Shown one piece after another: positions 37,282 through 47,281 of a stretch of 64,000 bases of DNA. A model generated the notes under the pieces. That model was given only the letters and a program-made list of their open reading frames with translations. It made no database searches and was not told the DNA's origin. Origin of the DNA: Saprospiraceae bacterium (GTDB taxonomy: Bacteria; Bacteroidota; Bacteroidia; Chitinophagales; Saprospiraceae); assembly GCA_016717105.1 (NCBI GenBank), contig JADKGF010000009.1:1-64000 (forward strand), given 5' to 3'. How positions within the stretch are numbered: the stretch's first letter is position 1; each line of letters begins with the position of its first letter. Both the position numbers and the translations under genes were made by a program.

Positions 37282-38728
37282 ATGAGAAATATATATTTAA
37301 AAATATCATTTTTGTCTTTGATGTTGATTGCCATAGCTGGTTGTGGAGATTTTCTGGATGTAAATACAGATCCCAATAAAACAGCGGATGCTAGTCTCAA
37401 TACATTGACACCAACTATACTTTATTACTCAGCCGTCAATACCTATAATGCAGCAAATGTTTCGAATCAATATTGTCAGCAGATCGGTAGTGTTTCTCCC
37501 GGACTTACAGATTCACAACTAAGAAACACTTATGCTGGCTTGTGGTCCAATATCTATCTTAATGTTATACCCAATGCCAACGCAATGATCAAAAAGGCTG
37601 AAAGCACCAATTCGCCACACTATAGTGGTATTGCCAAAGTGGTCATAGCATATAATTTGGGTTTGGGCACAGCAGTTTGGGAAAATATAGCTTATAGCAC
37701 AGCTGATAATCAACTGAGTAATCTATCACCTGCATACGACTCACAAGAAGATATTTACAAAAGTATCCAAAAATTATTGGATGAGGCCATCGTAGAATTG
37801 AGTGAGCCAGCATCAATCTCCAAGCCAGCCACAGATGATATCGTTTTTAAAGGCGTCATCGCAAATTGGGTTAAAACAGCTTACACACTGAAAGCAAGAT
37901 ATCTTTTACATACCGCTAAAAAAACGGGTGCTGCATCATATGATGCTATTGCTGATGCCTTAAGCAAAGGATTCAAATCTAATGCAGATGATTTTCAACT
38001 TGTCTTTACAGATAAAAATTTCAGTCCTTTGTATGCTACGGCTTTGGCGAACAATACAGGAAATGTGACAACTACGTTTAGTGCCACATTTATGAATATG
38101 ATGAATGGGACAGTTCAGGAAATCGTAGATCCAAGAGTATCATTGATTTCGTATAAAACATCTACCACAGACCCGATATACAAAGGTGTTGCACCTGGTG
38201 CTGGTAGTGGCTCTAATACAGTTTATAATGATAAAACAAATTTTTATGGCTGGCATTTCCGATTATTGGCACCACTACAAATGTTGACCTACGCAGAGGC
38301 TAAGTTTATAGAAGCTGAAGCCTTGTATCTCAAAAATGGCAATGTGGCAAATGCCCGAAGCCCAAGCTGCCTATGTCGAAGGTATCAAGGCGAATATGAG
38401 TAAAATCGGTGTAGCTGCGGCAGATATTACGACTTTTACCTCTCATGTTAAGGTCAATCCGAGCGTAGAAAATCTTACTATTTCACACATCATGGTGGAG
38501 AAATTTAAAGCTTTATTTATGAATCCTGAAGCTTGGACTGATGTCAGACGTTATAATTATGACGCTAATGTTTTTCCGGGTATGGCATTACCAGCTAATC
38601 ACAATATTGATTTGAATGGCAATTGGATACAGAGAGGCGCATATCCTGATTCTGAAGTATCCAGAAATGGCGATGTTGCTATCCAAAATTTCAAAAATTT
38701 GGATGCCAAAATGTGGATATTTAATTAA
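37282..38728 (+). pseudogene. SusD/RagB-like surface lipoprotein, one frameshift
   Basis: Signal peptide with lipobox (LSLMLIAIAGCGDFLDVNTD) and the SusD-type helical fold (NTLTPTILYYSA, YAGLWSNIYLNVIPNANAMI, IAKVVIAYNLGLGTAVWENI). At about 38356 an extra C in GCCCGAAG shifts the frame. The continuation (AQAAYVEGIKANMSKIG ... FMNPEAWTDVRRYNYD) completes the family C-terminus. Repaired length about 480 residues. SusD lipoproteins cap the SusC channel and capture the substrate. Because the gene is otherwise perfect, the indel is probably recent or a consensus error. Confidence 0.88.
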
Positions 38729-38750
38729 TCAATCATTAAAAATTAAAAAA

Positions 38751-39188
38751 ATGAAACATAGTCTTAAATATATTTTTATCTTGACAATAACGCTGATGTT
38801 TAGTGGCTGCTACAAAGAAGAGAGCCCGCTGACAGGATTAGTAGAAATAGTCGGTGATGTAGCTCAAGTATCATCAGTGACTGCGCCAGCCGAAGGAACT
38901 GCTGGCAGCACAATAGAACTGACAATCAAATGCAGTGCGCTCAATACGAACATCACAGAGTTTAAATTTTATCAAAGGATAGGCACTTCTGGCGCATATA
39001 CTTTGACGAAGAGTGAGCCTTTGTACCCAATTTTTTCCACAGCAGAGCGCTTACATGTGATCAAAGTACCTTATACAGTCCCTAGTGAGTCTGGTAAAAC
39101 ATTCAGCATTCAGGTGGAGGCCATTACAGCAAATGGTTTAGCTTCTGCCAAGAGAACGTCTTCGCCAGCAAGTATTAAAATACTGTAA
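38751..39188 (+). CDS. Small lipoprotein of the SusCD operon
   Basis: 145 residues from ATG 38751, chosen because it gives a lipoprotein signal (YIFILTITLMFSGCYKEE). The remainder looks like an Ig-like beta-sandwich (SSVTAPAEGTAGSTIELTIK ... PSESGKTFSIQVEAITANG). It follows SusD by 22 bases and precedes a terminator. By position it resembles SusE/SusF-type accessory surface lipoproteins that bind the substrate, though it is much smaller. Confidence 0.7.
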   Translation: MKHSLKYIFILTITLMFSGCYKEESPLTGLVEIVGDVAQVSSVTAPAEGTAGSTIELTIKCSALNTNITEFKFYQRIGTSGAYTLTKSEPLYPIFSTAERLHVIKVPYTVPSESGKTFSIQVEAITANGLASAKRTSSPASIKIL

Positions 39189-39198
39189 AACGAGATAT

Positions 39199-39245
39199 AA
39201 GTCCTGCCATTTTGCATACGGTTAGATGGCAGGACTTATTTTAAT
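39199..39245 (+). terminator. Terminator of the SusCD operon
   Basis: AAGTCCTGCCAT pairs with ATGGCAGGACTT around a 15-base loop, followed by ATTTTAAT. Confidence 0.8.
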
Positions 39246-39337
39246 AACAAATTAAGTTATTGTTTATTTTATTATTAAACAATTCAGGATAAGAATATTT
39301 TATATTACGAATAATTGTAATATATTTGTCCTAAATT

Positions 39338-39991
39338 TTGAAGGTGATAGATACACATAGACATAGAGGACTCAGGCAGCAATTGGTTAAAAGTTGAAAA
39401 CCAAAGGGATTCGCGACGAAAGAATCTCCGATGCTTTTATGCAGATACCACGTCACTTTTTTCTAGAAAACCTTTGCAGAGTGGGCTTACAAAGATGTTG
39501 CATTTCCTATAGATGCCGATCAGACTATTTCACAGCCATTTACCGTAGCGATGCAGACATCATTGCTCAATATCAAAAAAGGAGACAAGGTCCTCGAGAT
39601 AGGTACAGGATCGGGTTTCCAAGCCTCAGTATTGTACCATATAGGTGCAAAGGTTTATACCATAGAAAGACAGAAAAAGCTTTTCGAAAAGACAGAGAAA
39701 TTTTTGCACGATCTAGGATTTGGCAACGTCAGGACCTTGTTTGGCGATGGATATGAAGGTGCACCACGATTTGCGCCTTTTGACAAAATCATTATCACAG
39801 CTGGCGCAGTAGAAATACCAAAAAAACTAATCGACCAACTGAAGCCCAACGGATTGATGGTCATACCATTAGGTGACGAAAGTGGTGTCCAAAAGATGCT
39901 CCGTATTACAAAGAATGAAGATGGAAGCCTGACACGAGAAAATTTTGGCAATTATCGCTTTGTTCCATTTCTAAAAGGTGTAAATATCTGA
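39338..39991 (+). pseudogene. pcm: Protein-L-isoaspartate O-methyltransferase, two frameshifts
   Basis: The repaired sequence begins near TTG 39338 or GTG 39344 with THRHRGLRQQLV, shifts near 39393 into KTKGIRDERISDAFMQIPRH, and near 39470 into FAEWAYKDVAFPIDADQTIS. After that it is open to 39991 with the SAM-binding motif VLEIGTGSGFQASVL, DGYEGAPRFAPFDKIIITAG and the end GNYRFVPFLKG. PCMT repairs isoaspartyl residues in aged proteins. Length about 217 residues, as usual. Its last 21 bases overlap the end of the convergent glycosyltransferase gene. Confidence 0.88.
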
Positions 39992-41104
39992 TTTACAGCC
40001 TATTAAGTCCAATTGTTTCATGATATTTTGTAGTTTGGATTCTTCATGCTGCCAGTTGTATGCTGCGGCAGCCGATAAGCAATTTTTCCTTTTGGTTTGC
40101 AGTTCTGTTTTGTTTTTTAAGGCGCCAAGGATTGTATTTGCTATGGCTTTTTCATCCAATTTTTCGATCAGATAACCTACATCGTATCGTGCCATGATTT
40201 GTTTATACTCAGGAAAATTCATATTGATGGATGGCACACCAGCATGGATATAATCAAATAATTTATTGGCCAATGAGTAACAGTAATTGAGACTACTGCC
40301 TTCCAAAATATTGACGCCAAGTAAGGCATTAGATGTCAGTTTTTTGAGTGCTTCTGGCGATTGCCAGCCTTTGAATACAATACGTTCCGAAGCGGAAGAT
40401 TGCTGAGCCATTTGTCGGAGCTTCTCACTCAAATCTCCTTCACCAGCCAAAATAAATTCTATATTTGGCACTAGTTCCATCGTTTTTATCATGACTTCTA
40501 GGCCCCGACCTTCATTGAGCACGCCTTGATATAGGATATAGTTTTTGGGTTCAGAAACTGTAATATTGTTTCCTGCCGTTTCGGGTACATTAAAGATAGG
40601 CGTAAAAACTTTATTGAACTTCTTTGAGAATATATCTGCAAGACTTTGATTTACCGTAATCGCCAAATCTACCTTTGGGACACACGCATTTTCAATCCAC
40701 GTCCACCATTTTTTTACCAATGGTTTGTGTTGGATTTCAGGTACCTCGGTGAAATATTCGTGTGCATCAAAAATAACTTTGGCCGAAAAAAGTTTTTTGT
40801 ACAAGACTGCTGGCATTATCGTATCCAGATCTACAGCATAGACAAGCTCGGGCCTATGAGAAATCAGGTATTTGATCAACCTGAGATTATATTCAGCATA
40901 AAACAAAAAACCTTTGTTGAATATACATTTTAGCCTGACTTGTGCAAAAGGAAGTGAAAGCAGGGTAGGCGAGTAGGGCTTTTTACGACCGATCAAAGTA
41001 GGTTGATATCCAATTTTTTGAAGAGACCCACAGATGCGATGCATGCGTTGATCTTGGTTCAGGTCATTGGTCACCAGGCAGTATATATTTTTCCCTTTAC
41101 TCAT
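39971..41104 (-). CDS. Glycosyltransferase family 4 (GT-B fold)
   Basis: 377 residues. The N-terminal Rossmann half (YCLVTNDLNQDQRMHRIC ... YAVDLDTIMPAVLYKKL, FDAHEYFTEVPE) and the C-terminal donor half (ILYQGVLNEGRGLEVMIKTM, EFILAGEGDLSEKLRQ, LLGVNILEGSSLNYCYSLAN) show the GT1/GT4 layout. The usual EX7E motif is seen in the donor domain. It probably adds a sugar to surface polysaccharide or a lipid carrier. The start overlaps the recQ stop by 4 bases (ATGA). Confidence 0.85.
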   Translation of the reverse strand: MSKGKNIYCLVTNDLNQDQRMHRICGSLQKIGYQPTLIGRKKPYSPTLLSLPFAQVRLKCIFNKGFLFYAEYNLRLIKYLISHRPELVYAVDLDTIMPAVLYKKLFSAKVIFDAHEYFTEVPEIQHKPLVKKWWTWIENACVPKVDLAITVNQSLADIFSKKFNKVFTPIFNVPETAGNNITVSEPKNYILYQGVLNEGRGLEVMIKTMELVPNIEFILAGEGDLSEKLRQMAQQSSASERIVFKGWQSPEALKKLTSNALLGVNILEGSSLNYCYSLANKLFDYIHAGVPSINMNFPEYKQIMARYDVGYLIEKLDEKAIANTILGALKNKTELQTKRKNCLSAAAAYNWQHEESKLQNIMKQLDLIGCKSDIYTF

Positions 41105-43005
41105 GAGTGACGGATGATCAAGCCATGATTGTTTATACTTATTATACCTTCGGATTCAAATTGTCTCAGTACTTTGATGATTCTTTTTCTTTTGTTGAAT
41201 GGGTAGATGGCAGCATATTTTTTGATTTCTACGGGATTTGATGCCAATATTTGAAGCAAGTGATCGCGAACTTGGATTATCTGGTTTGCCGTAAGACTTT
41301 CATCCATAGTACCAAGGCAAATATCGCATTTTTTGCAATTGTTGCCTTTTTCTCCAAAATATTCGACAATGATTTTTTGCCTACAAGCTTGGTCATTTTT
41401 CAGGAAAGAAAACATAGCTTTTAATCGATCTTCTGCCATTTTCTTACGCAACTGATAGGATTTTTTATCAATAGTGAAGTGCTCAGCCTGAGGTCGCTCT
41501 CTCGTGAAGGTTATCTGTGGCTCTGATGCGCGTTCTTGATAAGATATGAAGCCTTCTGCCTTGAGGATATGAAGATAATGGACGACTTTGAGCACATCCA
41601 TGCCCAACTCAGCAGCAATGCGTGATTCGTCGATTTTGACATGATCTATAAATAATCCTTCGTATTTCCTTAGGAGATGCACGAGTATTGTGGATTGTGG
41701 CGATCGATTATTCTCACCAAAACCAAGCTCTGAATGGTCAGCTAGAATCATGACCTTTGATGGCTCCTTGAATGCATCTGAAAAGGTAACCCAACCTTCT
41801 TTTTCAAGGATATCTAAAATGTGGTACACTTTTTTGACGGGTATAGCCACATAATCGGCAAAGTCAAGGATTTGGAAATCATAACTCTCCATCATACCTG
41901 ATCCGTAGGCTACTTTTTTGTACCTACACAAGCGGTCATAGACACTGGTGATGATTTCTATCGAAGGAAATTTATCATTAAAATTTGTAGTAGCTGTAAT
42001 AAAATCACCATCGTCTAGGATACATACGGCATATGATTCACGGCCATCTCTACCTGCTCTGCCTGCTTCTTGATAATATTCTTCTAGACTAGGTGCTATA
42101 TCAAGATGGATTACTAATCGTACATCGGGCTTGTCAATACCCATTCCGAATGCATTGGTACATACAATGATACGTACACTACCTTTGATCCAAGCCTGTT
42201 GATTTTTTTCTCTGATGGTCTTTTCCATGCCGCCATGATACGACGCACAAGAGTGTCCATGTTGGGCTAGCCATTGAGCTACTATGATGGTCTCCTTTCT
42301 GTTGCGCACATAGATGATGCTGCTTCCTTTTACTTTCGAAAGTATCTGGATGAGCTCTTCGTATTTATTTTCTGTCTGGATGACGGTAATACCCAGATTG
42401 TCGCGATTAAAGCTTTTTTTGAAAATCGTTGGTGCTCTGAGTTGCAATTTTTCACCAATATCTGAGATGACCTTTGGTGTTGCTGTAGCAGTCAATGCCA
42501 TCATGACCGCATTCTGGTGCATTTCTCTAAGTAAAGGTATATTAAAGTATGCAGGTCTGAAATCATATCCCCATTGCGAAATACAATGCGCTTCATCTAC
42601 TGCGATAATATCTAGTTTTACTTTGGAGATTCGCTCCATAAATACATCAGAACCAATACGTTCGGGAGATATATATAGGATTTTCAGGTCGCCGTACACA
42701 AAATTGTCCAAGATAGCTTCAGCTTCTTTTTGGTGAAGGTTGGAATTTAAAGATTTTGCGGTGATACCTTTTGAAAACAAATTGTCCACCTGATCTTGCA
42801 TCAGTGCGATCAATGGTGAGATGACCAACGTTTTGCCAGCAACCATCAAAGCAGGTATCTGGAAGCATACAGATTTGCCACCACCTGTAGGTAATAAAGC
42901 AACGGTATCTTTTTTCTGAATTACAGCATCAATGATCTCTTGTTGCGGAGGTCTGAATTCATCAAAGCCCCAGTATTGTTTTAATATGGATCTGCTGTCT
43001 TCCAA
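41101..43005 (-). CDS. recQ: ATP-dependent DNA helicase RecQ
   Basis: 634 residues. Helicase motifs in order: FRPPQQEII (Q motif), LLPTGGGKSVCFQ (Walker A), VDEAHCISQWGYDFRP (DEAH and the aromatic-rich loop), ALTATATP (motif III), SIIYVRNRKET, and QEAGRAGRDGRES (motif VI). These are followed by the RecQ-C zinc site (CRQKIIVEYFGEKGNNCKKC) and a winged helix. No HRDC domain. It unwinds forked and recombination DNA, 3' to 5'. Translationally coupled to the glycosyltransferase downstream. Confidence 0.93.
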   Translation of the reverse strand: MEDSRSILKQYWGFDEFRPPQQEIIDAVIQKKDTVALLPTGGGKSVCFQIPALMVAGKTLVISPLIALMQDQVDNLFSKGITAKSLNSNLHQKEAEAILDNFVYGDLKILYISPERIGSDVFMERISKVKLDIIAVDEAHCISQWGYDFRPAYFNIPLLREMHQNAVMMALTATATPKVISDIGEKLQLRAPTIFKKSFNRDNLGITVIQTENKYEELIQILSKVKGSSIIYVRNRKETIIVAQWLAQHGHSCASYHGGMEKTIREKNQQAWIKGSVRIIVCTNAFGMGIDKPDVRLVIHLDIAPSLEEYYQEAGRAGRDGRESYAVCILDDGDFITATTNFNDKFPSIEIITSVYDRLCRYKKVAYGSGMMESYDFQILDFADYVAIPVKKVYHILDILEKEGWVTFSDAFKEPSKVMILADHSELGFGENNRSPQSTILVHLLRKYEGLFIDHVKIDESRIAAELGMDVLKVVHYLHILKAEGFISYQERASEPQITFTRERPQAEHFTIDKKSYQLRKKMAEDRLKAMFSFLKNDQACRQKIIVEYFGEKGNNCKKCDICLGTMDESLTANQIIQVRDHLLQILASNPVEIKKYAAIYPFNKRKRIIKVLRQFESEGIISINNHGLIIRHS

Positions 43006-43018
43006 ACATGTGTTTATT

Positions 43019-43903
43019 TTAATTGAAAGTAGGACATGTGACTTTATTGCTCTTGCCCAGCACTCTTTTTCCTTTCCAGTCTGTAAACATAAAATTGAAA
43101 GAAACCATAGTCATCAGGTAATAATCATCAACTTTGGCGCCACCTCGTTGTGACCCAGTGGGCAATTGTACTGGTTCTACTTGACCGAAATATTCATTCA
43201 TTCTATTACCGAGATTGGCAGCGAGTGTACCATTAGCGGCATTGAGGTCATCATAATTGATATACACAGTGCTGATATCGTCTATATAATCTGTCATCGA
43301 TCTTCGAAGTACCACTTCCAAGCCAATATTCATGGTTTCTGTCAGAATAATTTTGGTACCGGCACCAAACGGGATAGAGAAACTTTGTGTTTTATATTTA
43401 TCAGGTCTACCTGGCATACCTTGGCCTTCAGTACCTAATGGTTGCAACCTAACTTCATTGCCTTGATAGGTAGTTTTGGGATCAAACCAAAATGATGCAA
43501 TACCCGCAGTCAGATAAGGCGCAAACATAGCACTACCCGGATCAGTATTAAATCCAAAGATGTAAAACTCACCCATCAATCCCAATTCAGTAATGTGGGA
43601 TTTAAAATCTAGATTTCTTTGCTTTTGCCAACTTAAATCAGAATATTGGTCATCACCTTTTATCCTACCATAAGCCAAAGACGCTTTCAATCCCAATCTA
43701 TGATTAAACATGTATCGATAATGAGCTGCAATCGCTATGCCACTGTTTTTTGTCATATTGGTGGTAAAAGATGGTGCATTGAGATCGCCCCAATACGTAG
43801 CCATACCCAGACTTATCCCAACATCTGAATATTGGGCACTATTTTTGTTTATGATCAGAAGACTGAATGCGGATAACCAAATAATATTTAAGATGTTTTT
43901 CAT
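43019..43903 (-). CDS. DUF6089-type outer-membrane beta-barrel protein
   Basis: 294 residues. Signal peptide (IIWLSAFSLLIINKNSAQYS), then the family start DVGISLGMATYWGDLNAPS and alternating aromatic beta-strands (GLKASLAYGRIKGDDQYSD, APYLTAGIASFWFDPKT, PFGAGTKIILTETMNIGLEV). The family is common in Bacteroidota and has no known biochemical role. It lies 13 bases before recQ on the same strand. The C-terminus (SFNFMFTDWKGKRVLGK) is as expected. Confidence 0.8.
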   Translation of the reverse strand: MKNILNIIWLSAFSLLIINKNSAQYSDVGISLGMATYWGDLNAPSFTTNMTKNSGIAIAAHYRYMFNHRLGLKASLAYGRIKGDDQYSDLSWQKQRNLDFKSHITELGLMGEFYIFGFNTDPGSAMFAPYLTAGIASFWFDPKTTYQGNEVRLQPLGTEGQGMPGRPDKYKTQSFSIPFGAGTKIILTETMNIGLEVVLRRSMTDYIDDISTVYINYDDLNAANGTLAANLGNRMNEYFGQVEPVQLPTGSQRGGAKVDDYYLMTMVSFNFMFTDWKGKRVLGKSNKVTCPTFN

Positions 43904-44207
43904 CTGATTGAATTTAATTGCTCCATTTATTATACGAAAAAATGAAACAAAGGTTTCTTAATTTATTGACCCTAGACTTTTTTATTTTTTAAAAATGCAA
44001 TATGACCGAAATATAAACATTCAAAAAATAATTTTTTTTACTAATTTTAGTAGAAAAATTAAGGCTGACAAAACATTTGCTGCCTTTATAAACTTTAATA
44101 ATACGATATGTATTTTATAATCTGATTACTTTTTTTTATCAAACATAAACCTATCATACTTGAAATATTGTACAAAAGTATATATGTTTAGCTAAATTTC
44201 ATAACAC
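43904..44207. other. Divergent AT-rich intergenic region
   Basis: About 300 bases between the DUF6089 gene and the subtilase. No gene, repeat or clear promoter could be supported. Confidence 0.4.
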
Positions 44208-45872
44208 ATGACTAAATATTTTAATGTATTACTTGTTTTTTTTGTAACGGTTACATTTTTATCTGCCCAAACGCCTACACCAAATGATTGGTATTACGGC
44301 AATCCAGGTGAAGGATTCAATGGTATATCCATGCACAAGGCGTACAATGAGTTTCTGAAAAATAAAAAAACTCGCACTGTGGTAGTTGCTGTAATAGACT
44401 CTGGTATCGATATCCAACATGAAGATCTTGCAGCAAATATCTGGGTAAATCCCGGTGAGATTCCAATGAATGGCATCGATGATGATAAAAATGGTTATGT
44501 CGATGATGTACACGGGTGGAACTTTATAGGTGGACCTGATGGAAGTAATGTAGGACCAGATACTTATGAAGCGACAAGAGTGTATGCTAGCCTTAAATAT
44601 AAATATGGATCTGCTACGCCTTCTACACTAAATAAAGAACAAAAGGCAGAATACGATACTTATATCAAAGCAAAAGAAACTGTTGACAAAGAAATAGAAA
44701 AGGCAAAGGCATCACTTGAAAAATTGGACAATGTAGAGAAGAAAGTGACCGAAGCATTTGCTAATTTAGGTAATTCACTGGGCGACAAACCATTCAATAA
44801 GGAGAATGTAGAAGCTATGGATGCTACTGCTAGTCAAGAATTGACCATGGCAAAGACGCTAGCACTTCAATATTTGATGGACAATGAAGGGATGACACTC
44901 GATGATGTCACTTCAACAATCAAAGGTGAACTAAATGAAGATAGAAAATATTTCCAAAACAAGTTGGATTTTGCGTACAATACGGATTTTGACCCACGCA
45001 AGACCATCGTTAAGGATAATTATAATGACCCAAATGAAAAATATTATGGAAATAATGATGTAGAAGGTCCAGATCCATTACATGGTACGCACGTAGGTGG
45101 AATCATCGGTGCAGTCAGAAACAATGATCTAGGTATGGATGGTGTAGCACCAAACGTAAAATTGATGTCTGTAAGAGCAGTGCCAGACGGTGACGAAAGA
45201 GACAAAGATGTAGCCAATGCCATCAGATATGCCGTAGATAATGGTGCAGATGTGATCAATATGAGTTTTGGTAAAGGATTCGGTACACATAAGCAATTGG
45301 TGGACGAAGCTGTCCAATATGCTGCTTCCAAAGACGTATTGTTGGTACACGCTGCGGGCAACTCAGCGCAGAATAACGATGTAACGACCAATTATCCAAA
45401 TGCAAAATTTGAGAAGAAGACAGGATTTTTGTGTAAAAAACAAAAAATGGCCAAAAACTGGATTGAAGTAGGTGCATTGAGTTATAATACAGGAGAAGAA
45501 GCAGCAGCACCATTTTCCAATTATGGTTCTACTCAGGTGGATTTGTTTTCTCCAGGTATGAAGATATATTCTACAATGCCTAATAATGAATATGCTCAAC
45601 TCCAAGGCACAAGTATGGCATCTCCGGTAGTAGCCGGTGTAGCAGCGACAATAAGATCTGTATATCCATCACTTACTGCTGAGCAAGTAAAAGAAGCCAT
45701 CATGAAGTCTGTGACTCCACTGACCCAAATGGTCAAATTGCCAGGTAGCAAAACAGATACTATTAGTTTTAGCAAACTTAGCGTCACTGGTGGAACTGTA
45801 AATCTCGATAAGGCGCTTCAATATGCATCTACCATGAAAGGTAAAAAGAAGCATTCAGAAATCAAAGCTTGA
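44208..45872 (+). CDS. Secreted subtilisin-like (S8) serine protease with long insert
   Basis: 554 residues. Signal peptide (VLLVFFVTVTFLSAQ); catalytic triad D64 (VVAVIDSGIDIQHED), H292 (LHGTHVGGIIGA) and S469 (GTSMASPVVAG), with the oxyanion Asn in VHAAGNSAQNN. Between D and H lie about 228 residues, far more than the usual 30-50. They include a highly charged, coiled-coil-like stretch (AKETVDKEIEKAKASLEKLD). No T9SS tail, so it is probably periplasmic or exported otherwise. The insert occurs in some Bacteroidota subtilases. Followed by a terminator. Confidence 0.9.
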   Translation: MTKYFNVLLVFFVTVTFLSAQTPTPNDWYYGNPGEGFNGISMHKAYNEFLKNKKTRTVVVAVIDSGIDIQHEDLAANIWVNPGEIPMNGIDDDKNGYVDDVHGWNFIGGPDGSNVGPDTYEATRVYASLKYKYGSATPSTLNKEQKAEYDTYIKAKETVDKEIEKAKASLEKLDNVEKKVTEAFANLGNSLGDKPFNKENVEAMDATASQELTMAKTLALQYLMDNEGMTLDDVTSTIKGELNEDRKYFQNKLDFAYNTDFDPRKTIVKDNYNDPNEKYYGNNDVEGPDPLHGTHVGGIIGAVRNNDLGMDGVAPNVKLMSVRAVPDGDERDKDVANAIRYAVDNGADVINMSFGKGFGTHKQLVDEAVQYAASKDVLLVHAAGNSAQNNDVTTNYPNAKFEKKTGFLCKKQKMAKNWIEVGALSYNTGEEAAAPFSNYGSTQVDLFSPGMKIYSTMPNNEYAQLQGTSMASPVVAGVAATIRSVYPSLTAEQVKEAIMKSVTPLTQMVKLPGSKTDTISFSKLSVTGGTVNLDKALQYASTMKGKKKHSEIKA

Positions 45873-45903
45873 TTCGCGTCGAGAAATAAAATATAGGATT
45901 AAT

Positions 45904-45947
45904 AGCCCAAAATTTGGTAATGGTTTATCAGATTTTGGGCTTTTAAT
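45904..45947 (+). terminator. Terminator of the subtilase gene
   Basis: AGCCCAAAAT (45904-45913) pairs with ATTTTGGGCT (45932-45941), followed by TTTAATTT. Confidence 0.75.
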
Positions 45948-45964
45948 TTAACATAAAACTGAAA

Positions 45965-46276
45965 TCAAAAAATGGGCTTTGTTTTTATCGTATCGGGTAC
46001 TATGATAGGGCCCGGTGATAGTGGTTTTATAGGCTTTGGTGGAAATACTATCGAGTCAGAAAGTTGGAAATTGATCTCTGCCGAAATGAGTGAATCTACA
46101 TAAACCTTCGCTTTTTCATAGACATCGCGCTGGCAATTGTCAAGGATTTCTTTTTTATATTCATTTTTCCGCTTGTCAAGTGCATTTTTTATTTTCTCAT
46201 TATGTATCGAAAGATCCTGCTCTTCACTACATGACACAAGCAAAATTATAGCAATTGACAGAAAACAAATTCTCAT
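45965..46276 (-). CDS. Small lipoprotein, last gene of the lptB operon
   Basis: 103 residues with a lipoprotein signal (FLSIAIILLVSCSEEQ), a helical lysine-rich middle (NALDKRKNEYKKEILDNCQR) and a Pro-rich end (PPKPIKPLSPGPIIVP). It starts 4 bases inside the gene before it. Same size and build as that neighbour, so both may come from an old duplication. Function unknown. Confidence 0.65.
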   Translation of the reverse strand: MRICFLSIAIILLVSCSEEQDLSIHNEKIKNALDKRKNEYKKEILDNCQRDVYEKAKVYVDSLISAEINFQLSDSIVFPPKPIKPLSPGPIIVPDTIKTKPIF

Positions 46277-46545
46277 TCCGTAATATGGTTTTTCATGATG
46301 AGCATTTCTATTTCTTTCAATCCTTCCTTGCGTAAAGAATCCACAGTGCGCGCAAAAAGGGTATCTTTATCAGCAATACAAATCGAATCAAGTTGTTTGC
46401 GGTAATTGTTCAATTGATTATTAAACATTGTATCTACTGCATATTTTTCTTCTGGTGTCAATTCTTTGGCATCATGCTGGCAGCTGGCAAGCACGATAAT
46501 GGAACAAAAAACACAGATGGACAATAACAATTTATCGGTTTTCAA
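46273..46545 (-). CDS. Small lipoprotein after lptB
   Basis: 90 residues. Lipobox in CSIIVLASCQHDAKE, followed by a charged helical segment (MFNNQLNNYRKQLDSICIA). Overlaps lptB by 14 bases and the next lipoprotein by 4, so it is tightly coupled. Position suggests an envelope role near LPS transport; no family recognised. Confidence 0.65.
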   Translation of the reverse strand: MKTDKLLLSICVFCSIIVLASCQHDAKELTPEEKYAVDTMFNNQLNNYRKQLDSICIADKDTLFARTVDSLRKEGLKEIEMLIMKNHITE

Positions 46546-47281
46546 AATCTAGCACTTTTCTTTTAAGCTCGAAATTTTTACCAAGATAGACACGTCTGAC
46601 TACTTCATCTTCAGCCAGTTCTTCAGCGGTACCTGCCTTGAGGATATTGCCTTCAAACATCAGGTATGCACGATCAGTGATAGAAAGTGTCTCCTGTACA
46701 TTGTGGTCAGTGATGAGGATTCCGATGTTTTTGGTTTTGAGTTTTGCGACGATATATTGGATATCCTCGACTGCGATCGGATCGATACCAGCAAATGGCT
46801 CATCCAATAGTATGAACTTGGGACTCGACGCAAGTGAACGTGCGATCTCTGTACGACGACGTTCGCCACCAGACAATGAGTCTCCTGAATTTTTTCTGAC
46901 CTTATCCAGTCGAAACTCAGAAATCAAGGATTCTAATTTGTCTTTTTGTTCTGCTTTAGAAAGTTCAGTCATTTCCAGCACAGCTTTGATATTGTCTTCT
47001 ACCGATAACTTGCGAAATACACTAGGCTCTTGAGGCAGATATCCGACGCCTTTCTGTGCACGTCGATACATGGCATCTCGAGTTACTTCTTCATCATTGA
47101 GATATACATGGCCTTCGGTAGGCTGAATGAATCCTACCATCATATAGAATGTAGTGGTTTTACCAGCACCATTCGGACCTAATAGCCCTACAATTTCTCC
47201 TTGATCTACATGGATAGAGACCGATTTTACAACTTCACGTTGTCCATATATTTTTACGAGCTTATCAGACCTGAATATCAT
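46532..47281 (-). CDS. lptB: LPS export ABC transporter ATPase LptB
   Basis: 249 residues. Walker A (GPNGAGKTTTFYMM), Q-loop VGYLPQEPSVFRKLSVEDN, ABC signature LSGGERRRTEIARSL, Walker B ILLDEPFAGIDPIAV and switch His (LITDHNVQETLS). The Gly-Tyr-Leu-Pro-Gln-Glu and Asp-His-Asn-Val pieces are typical of LptB. It powers extraction of LPS from the inner membrane through LptFGC to the outer membrane. Its start overlaps the preceding lipoprotein gene by 4 bases. Intact. Confidence 0.95.
   Translation of the reverse strand: MIFRSDKLVKIYGQREVVKSVSIHVDQGEIVGLLGPNGAGKTTTFYMMVGFIQPTEGHVYLNDEEVTRDAMYRRAQKGVGYLPQEPSVFRKLSVEDNIKAVLEMTELSKAEQKDKLESLISEFRLDKVRKNSGDSLSGGERRRTEIARSLASSPKFILLDEPFAGIDPIAVEDIQYIVAKLKTKNIGILITDHNVQETLSITDRAYLMFEGNILKAGTAEELAEDEVVRRVYLGKNFELKRKVLDFENR

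Noticed and set aside
45044..45605. Several long frames on the minus strand inside the subtilase gene
   Set aside because: They are shadows of the intact subtilase coding sequence, whose motifs are unambiguous.
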